64,000 bases of DNA from Burhinus oedicnemus (lineage: Eukaryota > Chordata > Aves > Charadriiformes > Burhinidae). Both the position numbers and the translations under genes were made by a program. The notes beneath the pieces are model-generated. The model ran no database searches, was not told the origin of the DNA, and saw nothing but the letters and a program-made list of their open reading frames with translations. The DNA is taken from positions 639,274-703,273 of the forward strand of contig VFFE01007605.1 in assembly GCA_008921705.1 (NCBI GenBank), given 5' to 3'. Positions 14,104 through 24,900 of this stretch are shown here, in pieces; position 1 is the stretch's first letter, and each line of letters starts with the position of its first letter.

Positions 14104-17100
14104 ACAGTAAGTATATAGCATTGAAAAAACAAGACTAGGAAAAATCTCATTCAGAAATAAGCTAAGGGGTAACACCTGAATTTCTCAGAATAGATGCTGT
14201 GAATTAAAAATTTCCTTTTATGCAGTGTGGGCAGGGATGGCACATAATAGCTGTGTGCACAGGCAGACCTGGAGCACCACAAGAATGGCTCCTGAAACAC
14301 TCCCCACCCCCAAGAGACTCAACTATAACATGTGGGAAAGTGTCAAGATCCCTTTAACCCAATTTATAGCTTAATGTTGGAATAATCTAAATTAAAAAAA
14401 TAAAAATGCTGTTGAGTCAACACAAAGTCAATTGATTCATTCCAAGTGCTTTTTCACTTGGTGGGATCACATTTTAGCAGCTCTTAGCATATTAAGATTT
14501 AATGGCTTCATCAGGGAAGTAATGCTTCTTCATCACATTTTGAGGACTTCTAAAACTAGAATTTTACATGACTGCCAATACAAACCCACAAGTTACCCTT
14601 CCTCTTTTTCAGACTTAGATAATGTAGTGGGATGTGAATATGCATTACAACTATGTAATAATAAATGCAAGATACTGATTAAGTCAATACACATTAGTTC
14701 ATGTGAGTATATCTGCAATATGACTAAACCAAATGAGTTAATTGATTTTGCATATATAAATTCTACTACAGAAAACTCAGAAGTTGACAAATGCTTTAAT
14801 ATTCTTTCAAAAAAATCTATAAAACTATAAAGCTCTGCAAAACTCTTAATCTAGCCAAAGCTGACTAAAGTGAGACATAACCCACCTGAAACTTATGAAA
14901 AGCAAAGCATCCTGGTTCAGATCAACTGGGTCATAAATGTCAAAGGATATATTTGCTGTTTTCAAAACAAGAACACTTCATCAGACTATACAGCTATATA
15001 GCACTGACTAGATCAGGCTTTACATTTTTAAGTCCAAAAATCAGTCAATTCATATTTTTAAGATGACCATATTATTAAGTTTTGACCTGCAGGTATTTCA
15101 AATTTAATTAAGGTTTCTTTGGCCTTCTGAACTACTTGTTTATAGAAATACAAACTAGCTGGTTACAAGATGTGTGGCGGGGGTAGGAACATTGCTATTT
15201 TCCAATCCTCTACGTCTCCTCCTGCCCAACCTGCTACCCCTCCACTCCACTTGCAATCAGTTTCCTATCAAATAAGCAGCCTGCAGCCCAGTATTTTAAT
15301 GGTGTACGTGTAACGCCCTAAACCTTGGAAGGCGTGAAAAACTTATTTACCATAGTTTCACAAGTGCAAAGAAGAAATTTTCACTTCCATGTTCACTTGC
15401 TATAAAGACCAGTTCAGGTTCAAGGCAGAACTCTAAAATGGTCAGAATACAAAAGGCACAATTCAGCACAGAGGTCCTTGACTGCTCCATCTTCTAGACA
15501 GGCCTACAAGATAGATCTACGTTATCTGACTTGTGATAAAGAACTCCAGTTCCCACCCCTTACCCTGCACAACATCTAATGATCAGAAATACTATGTCCA
15601 AATGTTCTCAGTGTAGCATAGATGTAGTCCAGATGATTAGAATACTTCTTAATTATCAGCAAGTATATGTAATTATGCCTGCAGTAAAAGGCTGCTGTAT
15701 GCAAAACAAACATTAATGCAAAACCAAATTGCAAAGCAAAGGCTGACCTTTAACTGGTATCCCTAGAAACACTTTGGCTAGCTAATGAGTACTATACAAC
15801 ATTCAGATTTTTGCATTTTCTATTTTAGTGTATTCTGAAATGCCAATACATTAAAAGATCAGTCAGGTTCACTAATTACTTTAAGAATTTACTTGCATTA
15901 CATAATTATACACTGTATGAATAAGATGGAACCTAAAAGATCAACTTTAAAAGGAAGAGTTCTGTCTTAAAACATTTAGCTTCATGTTTTAAAAATGCAA
16001 ATGGGCAGTAAGACCAAGGCTTAAAAGCTTCACCTACAAACATCTTCAGAAAGCTAATGAGAATGGTCTTACACTCCAAAATGTTAATACAATACCAACT
16101 TTTACTCCCCTGGTTGTGTCCAGATAATCATATTTGACAATTTAGTTATGATTCTTCACAATACAAGGGATATTAATTCTTGTTTAGAGTAATTACTGCA
16201 CAATTTCTTATCTTTGTCCAACTCAGTAAGCTATTCTAAATACTGGCACATTCCTTACCACATTTTCCTCTATGCATCTGAAAAATAATTACGATGTTTC
16301 TGTTGTTTTGTGGGTGAAAACATGAAGTCACCGCACAAAATATTATTCTTTCTTAGCCTTGCAACAGAACTTAAGACTAAGAGACAATCTAGCTATTTTA
16401 AATGAAGTTGGGACATCAGCTCATTTTCAGTATTCCTGCTATAGAGCTGAATGAGAGCTTGACAAGAGATGTCATTATCTAGATCCAAAAATCTTTGCCT
16501 TCCTCAAAAAACAATTTCTAGGTATTTAAATGTTTGTTTATATTAGAGTTGCTAAACTAACTGAAGTTCAGGATATTACTGAACTCGTTCATGCAGCTCA
16601 CACACTAGCCATCTAGCCACATCCTGATAGAAGCAACCAGACTATTCATAGATTGTTTTTACTTCAAATTAAACCAACAAGCCTGAGAATGTTGTTCCAC
16701 AGCCACACTCCTGCACAGCAAACCCAACTCGAGATTTCTTTCCTATCCCTATGTTCCACTTAATCATCCCCCTCTGTTGTGTTGGTGCAGCTGTTTGGGA
16801 GACAATGCTGAAAACCAGCAATGACACCCCAGCTAAGAAAGTGGGGTTTATTGTTGGTGGTTAAAAAAAAAAAAAAGTGTCACCACTCCAGCCACGTCAC
16901 TGGTTGGTTTTCAGCGTTACTCTAACGATGGTTGTACTGACATAGATTATGTGGAGTTAATGAGCAACCAATGTAGCAGCTTTCCAAGTTCTGCCACCAG
17001 AGAAAAGTCCTGACATATACCAGAAGAAACCATGGGGTGATCAAGCCCATTGCTCCCTACCCCAAACCACGACACCTACACAGAAAGCACCTATGCCATG

Positions 17101-17580
17101 ACCAACAATTATTGCAAAATTGGTTCTCAAACCTCCAGAGGTGGATCCTTCATGACAATCCTCAGCAAAGCAAGGATTCCTTCCTAGTTTTAATTATTCT
17201 TCACACAGATCACTTCAAACAACTGTTAAAACTTCTCTAAACTAATACTAAAAAGTACTAATGGTCAAAGTTGGGCATAAAACATCCTAATACTTTGTAT
17301 TATTTAGCCATTACAATGCTGTCTCCTTGTTCTGACAGGTGATACACATCAGACTCCACACACTGAAATCTAGTTGGATTTTAGTTCAGTTTCAAGCCTT
17401 CCTGTCTCTGTAGGTGTCATTTCAATGTGGGTTTTGTTCCAAAAAGCATATTAAAGGATCTGTCTGTGAAGCGCCGCTAGTGCTTAAAGATTTTTTTCTG
17501 ATCCCGACTCTGCAAACTATGCAGATACTTTTGCAGAGTGCTATTTAAGTCAGATCAACTTGCAGCATCCATGCCTCACT

Positions 17581-17605
17581 CATATACATATATATATATA
17601 AAAAA
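17581..17605. repeat. AT-rich dinucleotide microsatellite
   Basis: A short run of alternating TA following CATATACA, ending in an A-tract. It is an ordinary simple repeat within the long intron. Confidence 0.8.
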
Positions 17606-18181
17606 TATGCCAAATTATGCTATACTTCTTCATCTCCTAACTATGGCAAGATGCTGTACCCTAATGACATGAACTATCATGCAGATTGCTTCAATGTGTT
17701 CTAGAAACCCTCAGCCCTCAGATTGAAACTGCTGCCTTGCTAAGGAAAGCGGGGAGCTCAGCTGAAGGAAGCCTTGGAGATACTGGTGTTAAAAAAATGG
17801 TACAACATCTTTAGGAGAGGCTTAACGTAGGAAGCCACTTAACTTTCAAAATAAAGGTTGCATATCAGGAACATGAATTAAGACACTCAAGAGAGCCATC
17901 AAAATACCTGGGCTCTGATCACAACCTCTTGACGGCAGCCTCAATAACGCACCTAATGGCTTTCCCAATCTAAAAAAAAAGAAATCTCTTTCTGCAGAGC
18001 TCCGTTATAGCATAAAATGGAATACTAACAGCAAGTATTTTACTTCTAAAGTAAACAACCATGTATATATTTTCTGCTCCTAGTCCCTCCTTGATTCCTT
18101 CACTTAAAAAAAGCCCTCTGAGGCATTAACAAAGGGATTCATGTTGCAGTCTTACAAAAGAGAAAATTGAGTTGTTGCCAA

Positions 18182-18197
18182 TTTTTTTTTTTTTTTA
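18182..18197. repeat. T16 homopolymer
   Basis: An uninterrupted T-run followed by AAATAAG. It could be the A-tail of a decayed retroposon inserted on the minus strand, but no body is recognisable beside it. Confidence 0.85.
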
Positions 18198-19369
18198 AAT
18201 AAGCACCATCTTGGAATTGTAATTAGTAGCTCAAAAGTACATGTTAAGCATTTAAACAGCTTTTTCTATGGGACCTGCCTAAGCATTTGTAAACTCTTCA
18301 AGACTTCAACTGCAGAAATTGCTCAATGTACAAATTGTGAGTGCGGGTCCTGAAGTTTATGCCAAGCTTCCCTGTTGAGTGGACTTCTACAACCCAATTT
18401 CAATGTAGGAGCATAAATTATGTCACTTAATACAATGCTAATAATCTTGCAGGATATTGTACAATAATCAGACTTCCAAGTCTGAAGCACCAACACTGAA
18501 GAGGGAATACAAAACAGATGAAACCCTGCAGTGACTCAGTTTGAGAAATTCACATATACAGCTTTCAAAATGACATCATGAAGAAGTCTAAATTTAGACT
18601 GGATTCAGTAATGTACCGGTGAGGTATTTTGACACCAAAAATAGTGCAAAAATCTCAATATACAGATAGAAAAAAAAAAACCCAGATATATTGTATGCAA
18701 CAGGGCAAGGGTTGCATCTCCTGGAACTAGGACTAAAATCTAGAGGTAGAATCTGTTGAGATTATTCTTGTGGGGTTTTAAGGTCAGTGGTAGTTTTTCA
18801 AGCTCATCACACACAATTGTAACCTTTTAGTACTACACATTTCTCCTAGCAAAAAGTCCTATGGAAATAAATAACCATTCTTATATATTCTGTCAATTCT
18901 GAAGGCATCTTCATCCATAAAGACACAGTCTGTGTGTAATCCTCACTTAATGTGGCCCCACTTGCGTGTAATGTTACAGACTGCACATATACAAGTGTAC
19001 AACCAAAACTGCATGACAAAACTAGAGAATAATTTTAAACCTCAATACTCTGTTAGCAAACAGAACTGGGGCCTCTGCAGCAGGGACTGCCTATTGCAGC
19101 AGGTGCTGCACAACTGGAAGGAGGAATTCTTGTTCACCACCCAGCCTCCCAGGCATGGTGGTTATCCAAATAATAAGACACACTGCACTACGAACAAAAA
19201 TACTTAGCTTTCTGCTGATCAATTAACAGGACTGTTTTTATTTACACTGCCATGCTTTAAAAAATAGATGATTTTGTTTGTCAGCTAGGAAACAATTTTT
19301 TTTGTTTGCTCAATCTTGGGAGCATTCTACCCCATTTTGAAGACCGTGTTTTCCATCATGAACACTGCA

Positions 19370-19470
19370 CTTGCTTAGAAGAATGTCTTCCTAATATCTA
19401 GTACAGCCTGACCTTAATGATTTTTACCTCGAAAGGTAATGCTCATTCAGTTTGTGACCCTCTGGAACAT
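19370..19470 (-). mobile_element. Possible decayed CR1-type LINE fragment
   Basis: The plus strand reads GTCTTCCTAATATCTAG and then, about 45 bases on, CAGTTTGTGACCC. The first string resembles the minus-sense CR1 3' region (TTCTTCCTAATATCTAATCT, from memory of avian CR1). The rest has diverged strongly, so this is a weak call. Confidence 0.35.
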
Positions 19471-20201
19471 GTTTTCAAGTCTTCATATATAAAATGTCAA
19501 AAGTGTTTACCTGCCCATGCAGTATTACAGTCTCATCTATCTTTAGATTTCAGTTCTTCATCTAAAATTCAAGCAAAGTAAACATCCTGAACACATCAAG
19601 ACTGTATTCAGAGTTCAACTTCAAAATGCAAACAGAAAAGAGATGCATGGTAGTATCCTTTTTATAAATGGACTGATCCAAGCGATTCAGGTGAAAAGTG
19701 AACAAAGAGTTAATCCAAATGCGAAGGGCTCCATTTCAGTAATAGCATGAATAAACCCCCACAGAAGGCTTCATTGCTAGCAGCAAACTCCACAGAGTCC
19801 AGATGAACCAGCAGGAAGAACAGAGGGCGGATAATCCTGTAAAATTACCCCAGTGGAAATGTTGATAAATTCCCAATTACGAGACCTGCTCTAGAATGAA
19901 AAAAAAATGCGAGATACAATACAATTACCAGTCAACACTTGCACATCTTTGTATTTAAGCCAGACAAATACCACAGGTATTTTTTAATCCCTTGAATTTT
20001 GAATCAGTTACCCATTGTGGCGAAATCTAGATTAAGAAAATAAGCCCCAGAAATCAAATGAAAAACCAGCAGATCTGCAGCTCTAATTACAAAGCAAATA
20101 CCCGTCTGTTTAGCTATATTTTCAGTAATACCATTTTCTATACATTCATGTAAATACAAATATCTGTATTTAAAAAAAAAAACTACAACAAACCCCCTTA
20201 C

Positions 20202-20508
20202 TTGTTCTGAATATATTTCTCATATTACACAAAGTAAAGTAGGTTTCATATGAATGTTTAATGTTTGTGGAAAAATTGCTGATAAAATACATGTTCACAA
20301 CCTATATGTATACCGAGACAAGTGTATAGATGGGTACTTTTCTAAAGCCTTGCCTGACCCCAGGCTTAAAATTCTCTACAAAACCCTAAACGAGGAAAGC
20401 TGCCCTGCAGGGATGCTGGCAGACCATGCAGTCCCGGGGCTACCACCCCTCTCCTCCACGCCATGCTGGACTCCTGCACCCAGTTCAGGTGTTCAGCCCC
20501 TCCACACC
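20202..20508 (-). other. CNOT6: Candidate CNOT6 5' untranslated exon region
   Basis: This interval lies just inside the CpG island on the transcript side and ends at one of two possible minus-strand donors, GTAAGG at 20201 or GTGTGG at 20507. A separate 5' untranslated exon is required because the start-codon exon carries only two untranslated bases. Which donor is used, and where transcription starts, cannot be read from sequence alone. Confidence 0.3.
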
Positions 20509-20599
20509 TGCCCCGGTCCAACAAACGCAATAAAAAAATCCCCTCTTCATCAGCTCAATTAAGGAGTAATTGCTGTTCGGACGGCGGGGTTTCTCTGCC

Positions 20600-20629
20600 C
20601 CCCCCCCCCNNNNNNNNNNNNNNNNNNNN
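20600..20629. other. Assembly gap (20 N) preceded by a C homopolymer
   Basis: Twenty N occupy 20610-20629 directly after a run of 12 C (20598-20609). The gap sits inside the GC-rich promoter, a typical place for sequencing dropout. The true missing length may differ from 20. Confidence 0.98.
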
Positions 20630-20649
20630 CCTCCTCTCCCTCCGCCCCG

Positions 20650-20725
20650 CCTGCCCAGGCCCCCCGCACTCCGCGCACGCTCCGCGGCCGCGGAGCGTGC
20701 GCGGAGTGCGGGGAGCCTGGGCAGG
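20650..20725. repeat. Loop-free 76-bp palindrome in the promoter island
   Basis: The left arm (20650-20687) and right arm (20688-20725) are reverse complements over 38 bp with a single mismatch, centred on CCGCGGCCGCGG. There is no spacer. Each arm carries a CCTGCCCAGG outer block, a CCCCGCACTCCGCGC block and a CACGCTCCGCGG inner block. It could extrude as a cruciform. Its left arm begins only 20 bases from the N gap, so a fold-back assembly or sequencing artefact is a live alternative. Confidence 0.9.
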
Positions 20726-20756
20726 AGCGCGGAGTGCGGGGGACCTAGGCAGGAGG
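20701..20756. repeat. 28-bp tandem duplication overlapping the palindrome
   Basis: GCGGAGTGCGGGG followed by a CCTGGGCAGG-type block occurs at 20701-20728 and again at 20729-20756, with 24 of 28 positions identical. With the left palindrome arm, the same motif therefore occurs three times, once inverted and twice direct. Confidence 0.85.
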
Positions 20757-20930
20757 TCGGGGCGAGCTCGGGGGTACCCGCGGGGGGGCTGGGGAAGGGG
20801 CAGAGGGGCCCGTGTGGGTGGTAAAAGGCGTTTGGAGGGGTGTTTTGGGGTGTCCTCGTGGGAATCCCGGGGGGGAAGGGGATAGGGGGGGTAGGGAAGT
20901 GGGCGAAAGTACCGAACGCGAAACCAGTGT

Positions 20931-21719
20931 GGCAATGGTGTATCGCAGGGAAACGGTTTCCAGCAGGGGTCCTGATTAAAATAGGCACTTGTTTGAAAAA
21001 AAGAACTTTCAGTTCTCCGGCAAAAGTCCAAATCGGGAGGCCAGACTTGCAGCGCATGGGCTCAGGCAAAATGTGGATGATGTGCTGAACGCTTTTTAGG
21101 AAAGAAGGTATCTTTTATATCTTTGGCTCTTTAGTTAGAAAAATAGTGCCCCAGATCTTTTGCTGTGACATTTGTGTGAACAGTGTTTGCCCTGGAATGG
21201 CCACTGGAATTGCCATCAGCACCTTTGTGAAACTCAGGTTACGGCTCGCATCGTTTTCTGCCTTGAACTGATTAATGGATGTGTACCAAGATATTTGGGA
21301 AAATAAAGGACGTTCTTGTTAAGTGTTATTACTGTCACTGTGCAACAAGACTTTACAGTAAGGTGAGCGATGCTAGGTGAGGTGATGGTGGGGAAGTGCC
21401 ATCCGTGGTGTAGTACTGACCGAAATTGTAAATAATGACTTCCAATTTGTAAATAATGACTTCCAAATGAAGGATTTCCTCTGATTCTCAGAGAGTTAAA
21501 ATGTTCAAGCATTGGCGACGCAGCAACAAACGTATGCTTGGTATGCACCACCTCATCGAAAGGAATAGTAAAGAAAAAGACGTTATCCCAGATACACAGC
21601 CCTATTTGTGAACGGGAAAGCTAAAAGAAGAATTGGAGCCTCATCTGTTTAGGTATAACTGGGTATGTAGCTGGAAATAAATGGCACTCACCTTGTTGTG
21701 CAATAAGGCACTGACTTTT
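20931..21719. other. Flank of the CpG island, no gene recognised
   Basis: GC content falls away to the right of the island. Apart from a 21-bp tandem duplication at 21426-21467 I see no exon, RNA gene or repeat family. Open frames crossing the island are products of its low stop-codon density. Confidence 0.7.
21426..21467. repeat. 21-bp tandem duplication
   Basis: TTGTAAATAATGACTTCCAA is present twice, at 21426-21446 and 21447-21467. The two units differ only at the last base (T versus A), which suggests a recent replication-slippage duplication. Confidence 0.95.
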
Positions 21720-21920
21720 CACAGAATCAAAGGATGGTTAGAGTTGGAAGGCACCTTAAAGATCATGTAGTTCCAACCCCCCTGCCATGGGCAGGGACAC
21801 CTTCCACTAGACCAGGTTGCTCAAAGCCCCATCCAACCTGCCCTTGAACACCTCCAGGGATGGGGCATCCACAGCTTCTCTGGGCAACCTGGGCCAGTGT
21901 TTCACCACCCTGACAGTAAC
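21720..21920 (-). mobile_element. 5'-truncated CR1 LINE, 3' end
   Basis: On the minus strand this fragment ends in TGATTCTGTG, the octamer-type terminus of CR1 elements. Its plus-strand text carries the familiar avian CR1 blocks: GGTTAGAGTTGGAAGG, CCCCCTGCCATGGGCAGGG, CACCTTCCACTAGACCAGG, AACACCTCCAGGGATGGGGC and CTCTGGGCAACCTGGG. Only about 200 bp of 3' sequence remain, with no reverse transcriptase, as is usual for dead CR1 copies. Orientation is the same as CNOT6. The near-consensus state suggests a fairly young insertion compared with the other relics here. The family assignment supports a bird or other archosaur/turtle genome. Confidence 0.93.
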
Positions 21921-24900
21921 ATGACATGATTTAATGGAGGATGGTACCTGGTCGTGCTTCTGAGGAACACCAACAACAACGACCATCAAGAGCAGTGCTT
22001 TGAAAAAGATGACCCTGGCACGCTGCGTACCAAAGCTGATCGCAGAACGTCCTCCACTGAAAGGCTGAGCCCTTTGGCACTTTGTTGGAAATAATCCTAC
22101 TATACTTGAGATTTCTGTTCAGCCTTATCATATCACGTATCTGAAATGCTCTCAGATGATAAACTATCTCCTTGCCGCATGGCACAGTCCTGTGCTAGGG
22201 ATATCTGAGCTAGCTCCATTACGGGATGCGGCACGGCTCTGGCAGAAGCGCCGTATCTGCTTCCCAGGCTTGGCTGGCTCTGGAGAGCTGACAGTCATTC
22301 AGAACTAACTCGAGTAGCTCTACATGTCATTCTCCTGTGTTGCCTGTCTTTTCTTTCCAATAACCAGCTGTCCCACACATTCTTCAGTTAATACTTTCTA
22401 GGTCAGATATGGCCCCAATAGACTGTATCACTTTGCCCAGAGCTAATTCTCCAAAAGCAGTAGGAAAGTCTTTGAATACGTTGCAGGATTTTCCAGGAAT
22501 TGCTGCTCAGCAAAGAAAATTCAGCTGATCATAAGTCTCTCAAAAAACGCTTGCAGGGAAACTTCATTCCTCGGGGATGGATGCTGGGCTAATATTACAG
22601 TAGACTTGGAAAGGTCTACTGGCGAGGGCCTTCATCGCTGCAAGTGGAGAACAAATGGCAGAAAATACTAGTAACTCTCAAATAACTGAGATAAGCAAAA
22701 AAGAGCATTAGAGGAAATCATTTAAAAGGAATTAAAAAATAATTCTGTATTATTGCCCATTGTATAGACTAACAGGAGATCCCAGCAATGTGGCAGATTT
22801 CAAGTTAATTAACTTTCTGATAACTTTACAGGTTATTTTTAAAAAAACAACAATATTTGAAGAGTCTAAAGTTATGGCCTTTTATGTCAACAGTTTTTCT
22901 TTGAACTGCCAGCTTGCCTGTGTGGTTTGAAACAACAGAGCAAAGTAAAAACAGGTATGTGGGTTTGGGTTTTTTTTAGAAACTGTTATGCTCCACTGAA
23001 TTTCCTGTGCAGAAGTGCTGTTGCTCATCTGTACGTGTGATTAACTTTTGCTCCCTGTAAGTGTTATCAGACCTGTAACCAGGCAAACAGTGGAGCAGAT
23101 GGCCAGTGCCAGTATCGGTGTTTCTGGTCTGGGTGCTTAATGAGATCTGAGAGTGTAATATGAGCTTCTTTCATTTTGTCTGTCTCGCATGGCAGATATA
23201 CTTCGTGCGAGCACTCTTGTTGCTCAAGGTCACAGATTCATCAATCAAAAGCGAGCCCTTCCCATTAATCTTTTACCTGCCCATGACAGTTTCCATAGGT
23301 CTCAGGAGCTGCCGTGTCGCATGGAGTGCTGTTGCCCTGAGTTTGGGACAGTACTGCTGGGAAAGACAATCAGATTATAGTAGAAATTAGTCACTTTTTA
23401 AAACACAATGTTAAATTTACTATACTCTGAGCTTAAGTTTTCATTCATTAGCCCTAAAACAAAACTACCTATTTGTGCTGAATAAAGCTTCAGTTGGGCC
23501 AAACCTTGCTTGTGATGCACAACCACGTGTCCCACAAAACAAAGGTGAATGCCATACAACCTTTCTGACCTTACACCTGGAGCCAGAAATACTTGCTGTG
23601 AGTAGTTTGTAAACTCTTAGCAGCCCTGCCATGTCCCTGCTTCGTGCATGGGGAGTGTGCCTGGGAGGACTCCAGGAGAGCCGCTTGGTCCATCTTACCA
23701 ACGCTTACAGCTGGTTTGAGGTCCTGTTGCCTCCATGCACCGACAGAGGGATGTGAAACTTGTGGTAGAGAGTTGCCTTTGTGGCTGAGCTATGGTACTT
23801 TTTGCTTTGTTTAAATTGCCGAATTTGGTGAAGCTGTGCTCTTTTGAAATATCTATATACAGTTATACAGTAGAGGCTTTTTTGACTTCTAAATTCTTTG
23901 TAGTAAAACCTGTATCCTTCATCCTGCATGGCTCATACGCGGTGGGTGAGCTGAAGAGACGTTGCCCCATCCAGAGAGAGAGCAGGTACAGAGCTGTCAT
24001 GGCTTATGAAAGCTCTTGTCTCTGGGGTTGCAGGAGAGGCAAACAAGGCAAGGCTCAGTGCTCTCCACTCCCCCACTTTCTGTGCCCAGGAAATGTGAAA
24101 AAAACAATGTAACTGGAGGCACGAAATGAAGAAGGGGAGGAGAGCAGTGTTACGGCAAAGCAGGGGAGATAGTGAGGAAGAAAGAAGGGAGTAATTGGGA
24201 GGAGGAGAAGGTTCCCAAACAGGAGGGCAGAGCTCAGTTATGGTCTACATTTTCAACATATCCAGGTAGAGAGACAGGATAGCTTCCATGGCTATTGAGA
24301 TCAGTGAGATCACTGCTCTGAACATGGGATATTCCTAAAATGACAGGTACTCTGAAAAATGAGGACTTGGAGCACTCATACTGTACATCTGAAATCATTG
24401 CATGCTTAATGATTTCAGCCTTAAGTTTTATGGCCTGTTCTCTGTCTAGTGAGTGAATGTAAGAGCATCTTCTGTCACAGTTGGATAATAAAGATAAATC
24501 TTTGATGTTTATTGAGCATTAAAACTACAGTGAAAACCCCATACAAAAAGCACTGAGGCAATTAATATTCCAGCTTTCCTCTGCATGGAATGGAGTTCAG
24601 TGGTTTCCAGAAGACTTGTATGTAAAACGATAATTGAAAACTCCCCTTATGCATATCCACAACAGAGCTGAATTAAGGAATTTTAATCCTGGGATGGCAC
24701 AATTTGTAGGTGAGGGCTTTGAAGCTTTAGCGGTACTTTAATATGCATTGTTACACAAAAATGGTCTAAGTACTTAAAAAGAAGTTGAATATTATCAAAA
24801 GCTTTCTTTCTAGAAATACCTACATTTAGGGCGAAGACTTCCATAGTGAGAGAAGAATTTCTAACAACTCTTTGCCAGTTATGCATACTACTAATTAACT

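Larger units (their letters stand above)
6794..20201 (-). other. Long 5' intron of CNOT6 (upstream limit inferred)
   Basis: This AT-rich DNA of more than 13 kb lies between the start-codon exon and the CpG island. The right boundary is uncertain. On the minus strand a good donor, CAA|GTAAGG, sits at 20201, and a weaker one, CAG|GTGTGG, at 20507. The interval holds T-tracts (14090-14103, 18182-18197), small AT repeats (8828-8846, 17584-17600) and a possible decayed CR1 near 19.4 kb. I recognise no coding exon on either strand. The longest open frame, 132 codons at 14432-14830, has AT-driven composition and no family resemblance. Confidence 0.6.
20580..20930 (-). promoter_or_regulatory. CNOT6: CpG island, probable CNOT6 promoter (possibly bidirectional)
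   Basis: This is the only dense CpG stretch in the window. It contains CGCGGCCGCGG, CCGCGCACGC, GCGTGCGCGG and CTCGGGGGTACCCGCGG. A GC box for SP/KLF factors (GGCGGGGCGG on the minus strand) lies at 20642-20651. The palindrome arms contain strings one base from the NRF1 site (CGCGCACGCTC and its mirror). No TATA box is obvious, as expected for a housekeeping deadenylase gene. The island lies 13.8 kb upstream of the CNOT6 start codon, with no nearer alternative. Nothing recognisable is transcribed rightwards from it, so bidirectionality is only a possibility. A 20-base N gap interrupts it. Confidence 0.65.

Noticed and set aside
14090..14110. A plus-strand splice-acceptor-like tract (T14 then ACAG).
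   Set aside because: The surrounding gene is on the minus strand and no plus-strand exon follows.
20485..21069. A 194-codon minus-strand open frame and several others across the CpG island.
   Set aside because: They run through the N gap and the palindrome, are rich in Pro, Arg and Gly from GC-rich sequence, and exist in several frames at once. This is low stop density, not coding.
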